DNA of 62,000 bases from NCBI GenBank assembly GCA_002633005.1, contig NMRA01000033.1, positions 1,301,508 through 1,363,507 of the forward strand. Direction: 5' to 3'. This document shows, piece by piece, positions 59,601 to 62,000 of this stretch (within the stretch, counting starts at the first letter, position 1; each line of letters begins with the position of its first letter). Origin of the DNA: Phoronis australis (Eukaryota; Phoronida; Phoronidae). Below the pieces are notes generated by a model. It was not told the DNA's origin, made no database searches, and saw only the letters and a list, made by a program, of their open reading frames with translations. Made by a program: the position numbers and the translations under genes.

Positions 59601-60244
59601 TAAATTTTAAAGAGAAACTGATACATTTTCGTATATACCTCCTTTTCTTCATCAGTCATATTCTGCTCCAGGTCACGCAACACATCCTCCTCTGACTTCT
59701 CCTTGCATGACCCCTGGTGGTCATCGCCCAAATCTCCACCAGTTGCACTACCATCCACTGAACCTTCAACATGAACCGCTGCATCGCCAACACCATCCAA
59801 CGCTTCTTTAGTATTTATATCAGTTTCCCCTGAACCGATAATAGTGTCACTTGCACTATCTTCCTGGTGTCTTTGATCACTGTCTGTATCCACACGGATG
59901 ATGTTTTCTTCAGTTCTATCACTTGATATCGACAACTCTGGACTAATCTCACTGGTTTCAATCATGTTTCTAACGACTTCACTGCCTTTATCACCAGATG
60001 ACTCTTGTGTCTTTCTGACACCGTCTAAGGCATCTTGAACACAAGGGGTTATTTTAGTACAGTCGGAAGTTCTATTGCCACCAGAACAAGCAGTTTCATC
60101 ATCTGAACAGCTGTGAAATTCCTCATCACTGGATTCCTTAAGAGCGATTTCAATTTGTCTATCTACATCATTGGCCAAGCAATCTTCACATAATTTGTAG
60201 TCACCCAACTGAGTTTTAACACACTTTGAGCAGGCTTGCTCCAT
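53686..60244 (-). CDS. TTC1: Tetratricopeptide repeat protein 1-like (TTC1), five exons
   Basis: TPR adaptor protein; mammalian TTC1 is linked to Hsp90/Hsp70 and G-protein binding. Exons, transcript order: 60244-59639, 58647-58474, 56990-56805, 55752-55698, 53810-53686. They join to 381 aa (human about 292), all GT-AG, phases 0, 0, 0, 1. Exon 1 (202 codons) is a long acidic, Ser/Thr-rich tail ending NMTDEEKE. Exons 2-3 hold the TPRs: [80 protein letters not shown]. The C-terminus [17 protein letters not shown] ... [17 protein letters not shown] ... GGYSVQF is the TTC1 signature. The start ATG at 60244 follows an in-frame TGA and a likely 5'-UTR acceptor (TTTTTTTCAG). Odd: the N-terminus has C5xxC8-x10-C19xxC22, a possible zinc knuckle that I do not recall from vertebrate TTC1. 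Intron 4 holds tandem repeats; intron 1 holds an unexplained ORF. Confidence 0.95.
54015..54910. repeat. Two tandem 450-bp units in TTC1 intron 4
   Basis: Unit 1 (about 54015-54464) and unit 2 (about 54465-54910) align through AGTCGAAATTGTCGG/AGTCGACATTGTCGG, CATACATGCCAATTTCCAC, GGTTTGGTTGATAGAGGG, GACCTTTGAAGATA and AGGGGGCACACC, offset by 450 bp. Unit 2 runs into a GACGGACGGACGG tail (about 54890-54922) and a CCACATATAAATATGTGG palindrome. The GACGGACGG tail is typical of a repeat widespread in marine invertebrates. Confidence 0.85.
55129..55272. repeat. 21-bp minisatellite, about seven copies
   Basis: Unit ACATAACCTACAGGTAACATT with few variants. As 21 is divisible by three, it opens a long heptad-like frame on both strands, which is an artefact. 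In TTC1 intron 4. Confidence 0.9.
56263..56305. repeat. (AC)n microsatellite
   Basis: ACACACGCACGC-type dinucleotide run in TTC1 intron 3. Confidence 0.9.
59182..59495 (-). other. Exon-like open frame inside TTC1 intron 1
   Basis: On the minus strand an acceptor (TTTGTGTTTTAG, ending about 59496) opens a frame starting [18 protein letters not shown]. It runs without a stop for about 104 codons to a possible donor (GAGAGCAG|GTATTTTACC, about 59181). Composition is protein-like ([29 protein letters not shown]). It does not fit TTC1: exons 1 and 2 join in phase 0 to give the conserved DEEKE-ARKQ sequence, and this frame would end in phase 2. It could be an exon of a nested gene, an alternative exon or a mobile-element relic. 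I do not recognise it. Confidence 0.35.
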
Positions 60245-61330
60245 TATTCAACCTGAAAAAAATGACGACTATAACAAGCCAACTTTTTCTCTTATATTTC
60301 TAATGCAAGCGTAGAGCTAAGAGATACAGCGACCAAACACCACATAGCTAGTATCCCACTCTTGACTTTATCAACATGCATTCTACGAAAGAAAACCCAT
60401 CCAATCCAAGAGGATTCTTGCCAAGGTTATCATTACTCAAAGCCTAACTTGAACGGTAACACCAGTAAATTTGGTTCCTACAGTATGTTAAGAGCAGGGC
60501 TGTAAGTCCACTAGTAACATAAATTGTCAAATGTAATGAACAGTTAGGCATATTGGCTATTTTTTTTTCTACGTCACCGCGAGAATCACCGGCGAATAGC
60601 ACCTACACACAATGGTGATAGGACAACATATGCGTGATTAGACTCACGTTTTCTTATTTCGCTAATGCTTTGCTAGGACTACCTGGTTAGCCCAGTACAT
60701 CTAAAATAACAAAATTTCGTTGAAGTTAGGCTTTAAATTGGGGATGATTACCTCCTAGCAGTACAAATTTTCTTGGATGGTTTTCACACTATTAGCTTCC
60801 TGGTGCTAATTGTGCCTCTAAATACTGCTATTCCAAGGCTAGAAATACCTCTTCCCCAAAAAACCCAATACTGCGCCGTGCTCTTCATGTGCTAGCAACG
60901 CGCACTGTTAAGTGCAATGACCTATATATTTGTCTTATTGGTAGACAGTGACCACAGTCTCTAGCTGGCCAGTAGAGACAGTGTAGCTCCTATAGCAGCT
61001 TCATACGCCGGAAGCTTTTTAGCAATTTATGCCTCACACCCACTAAAACATCCAAGTCATGTTGTTATAAATACCTTTTGCGCATAGAGAGACACCTTAG
61101 GAAGCCATCGATGTCTTTTATTCCTTCCAACTCAAAAAAAAATACTCCCGTTATCAAACTTTTTCTTTGACCAGTCCCTCATTCAGTTCCCAAAATCGGT
61201 AACTGGCCCTTTTTACACGGCGCACGTCAGGGGATATGACATCATACCACCTGCCGCATGAAGTGTTGAAATTGTGGTGAATCTGCAGTGGGTGTAGTAA
61301 TATAAAAGCCTCTCTTGATCACTCGCCTAC
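60245..61330. other. 5' flank of TTC1, no gene recognised
   Basis: Should hold the TTC1 promoter and 5' UTR exon. A TATAAAAG word at about 61300-61307 (+) precedes the tRNA-like sequence and may belong to the retroelement at the right edge. Confidence 0.4.
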
Positions 61331-61335
61331 GGGCA

Positions 61336-61405
61336 ATTGCTCTTTGGTCGACTGGTTAAGACGTCTGGCATTGAAGCAAGAGGTACCAGATTTGAAACTT
61401 GGACT
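61336..61405 (+). tRNA. tRNA-like sequence (degenerate)
   Basis: A-box-like TTGGTCGACTGGTTAAG and a weak B-box-like AGATTTGAAACTT at roughly tRNA spacing. Degenerate, with no reliable anticodon. Probably a SINE or tRNA pseudogene. Confidence 0.4.
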
Positions 61406-61423
61406 GGGTGATTTTTCACTACA

Positions 61424-61488
61424 TGGTCGTCCAACCTGGGGCCCGAACCCACGACCCTGAGATTAAGTCTCATCCTCTACCTACTGAA
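61424..61488 (-). tRNA. tRNA-Lys-like pseudogene, truncated
   Basis: Reverse strand reads TTCAGTAGGTAGAGGATGAG, then ACTTAATCTCAGGGTCGTGG, then GTTCGGGCCCCAGGTTGGACG. This closely follows the canonical animal tRNA-Lys(CTT) from the D loop to the acceptor. The anticodon loop has lost two bases (ACTTAATC where ACTCTTAATC is expected), and the 5' acceptor half is missing. It abuts the reverse transcriptase frame at about 61486. Confidence 0.7.
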
Positions 61489-62000
61489 AACGTTGGATGC
61501 TGGTATTATGGAATCTTCGGTTTCTGAGTGGTCTTCAAATCCAGTTATAATTCGGAAACAAGATGGCAATTTAAGATACTGCATTGATTTCAGAGAGCTT
61601 AATGCTATTACTGCAACTGACAATTACCCTTTGCCGATGGCCGATGATTGCTTTGCTGCTATATCCACTTATTTACAGGTGAATATGAGAAAGGAGGATA
61701 GGAAGAAAATGGCGTTCCTTACTCGCTATGGGACTTTTCATTTCCTCAGACTTCCGTTCGGTTGCAAGGGTGCAGTTGCGACTTTTTCCCTGGTTATTAA
61801 CCACATTTTGAATGATCTACTACGGCATTCAGTTTTGACCTATTTAGATGACGTTCTAGTTATGTCACTGGACATGAAGATGCATTTTGTTCATTTGCGT
61901 CAGATGTTTTTACACCTCAGAAAGTTTGGCTTCAAGTTGAAGCCCAAGAAGTGTGTTCTGTTCTATTCTAAAGTCAAGTTTTTGGGACGTTTAGTTGATG
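61484..62000 (+). CDS. Ty3/gypsy-type reverse transcriptase, partial, runs off window
   Basis: An open + frame (LKTLDAGIMESSVSEWSSNP) continues without a stop to the window end. RT motifs in order: PVIIRKQDGNLRYCIDFREL; NYPLPMADD; FLTRYGTFHFLRLPFG; the catalytic YLDDVLV (61841-61861); and KPKKCVLFYSKVKFLG. These are the palm motifs of LTR-retrotransposon (Ty3/gypsy) reverse transcriptase. Where FSxxDLxxGY is expected the frame reads FAAISTYLQVNMRKED, so the first catalytic Asp region looks altered and this may be a decayed copy. The N-terminal gag and protease part is missing on the left, where tRNA-like sequence abuts. RNase H and integrase would lie right of the window. Confidence 0.85.
   Translation, partial: MKTLDAGIMESSVSEWSSNPVIIRKQDGNLRYCIDFRELNAITATDNYPLPMADDCFAAISTYLQVNMRKEDRKKMAFLTRYGTFHFLRLPFGCKGAVATFSLVINHILNDLLRHSVLTYLDDVLVMSLDMKMHFVHLRQMFLHLRKFGFKLKPKKCVLFYSKVKFLGRLVD

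Overview
The window is from an animal (metazoan) nuclear genome. It holds three multi-exon genes with GT-AG introns in an intron-rich, repeat-crowded setting. Gene content and repeat style (many TIR elements, foldback elements, tRNA-derived modules) suggest an invertebrate, probably marine, but the sequence alone does not fix the phylum. The assembly has one single N (34696) and one N-run (38022-38037).

Layout. 1-12 kb is gene-free. Its main feature is a hAT-like DNA transposon (from 2215 to about 6862) split by a second copy of the same family inserted in opposite orientation (3209-5585, 5-bp target duplication). 12.19-14.22 kb is a TTAA-flanked transposon with a decayed THAP domain on + and a P2X7-like Cys-rich domain on -. 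16.65-21.0 kb is an alpha-carbonic anhydrase gene (+, five exons). 22.8-23.6 kb is a broken zinc-binding-type ORF (-) split by a 237-bp MITE. 27.01-41.80 kb is a complete seven-exon cytochrome P450 of CYP2-clan type (+, 498 aa). Its introns are packed with MITEs and foldback elements, including a 1.5-kb palindrome with tRNA-like modules. 42.6-52.2 kb is a transposon graveyard: a hAT-like element, a 654-bp LTR with polypurine tract, a piggyBac transposase relic, an integrase-core fragment and a Mutator-like transposase relic. 53.69-60.24 kb is a five-exon TTC1-like tetratricopeptide gene (-, 381 aa). The right edge holds tRNA-like sequences directly next to a Ty3/gypsy-type reverse transcriptase that runs off the window.

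The three host genes (CO2 hydration, monooxygenase, TPR co-chaperone type) are not an operon and show no functional link. All three keep intact exons, consistent splice phases and key active-site or family motifs, so they look functional. Almost everything else is mobile-element sequence. The most unusual structures are the self-nested hAT element, the 1.4-kb foldback whose perfect 137-bp arms are built from short repeats, the tRNA-containing palindromic family (three copies), and the composite THAP/P2X7-like transposon.
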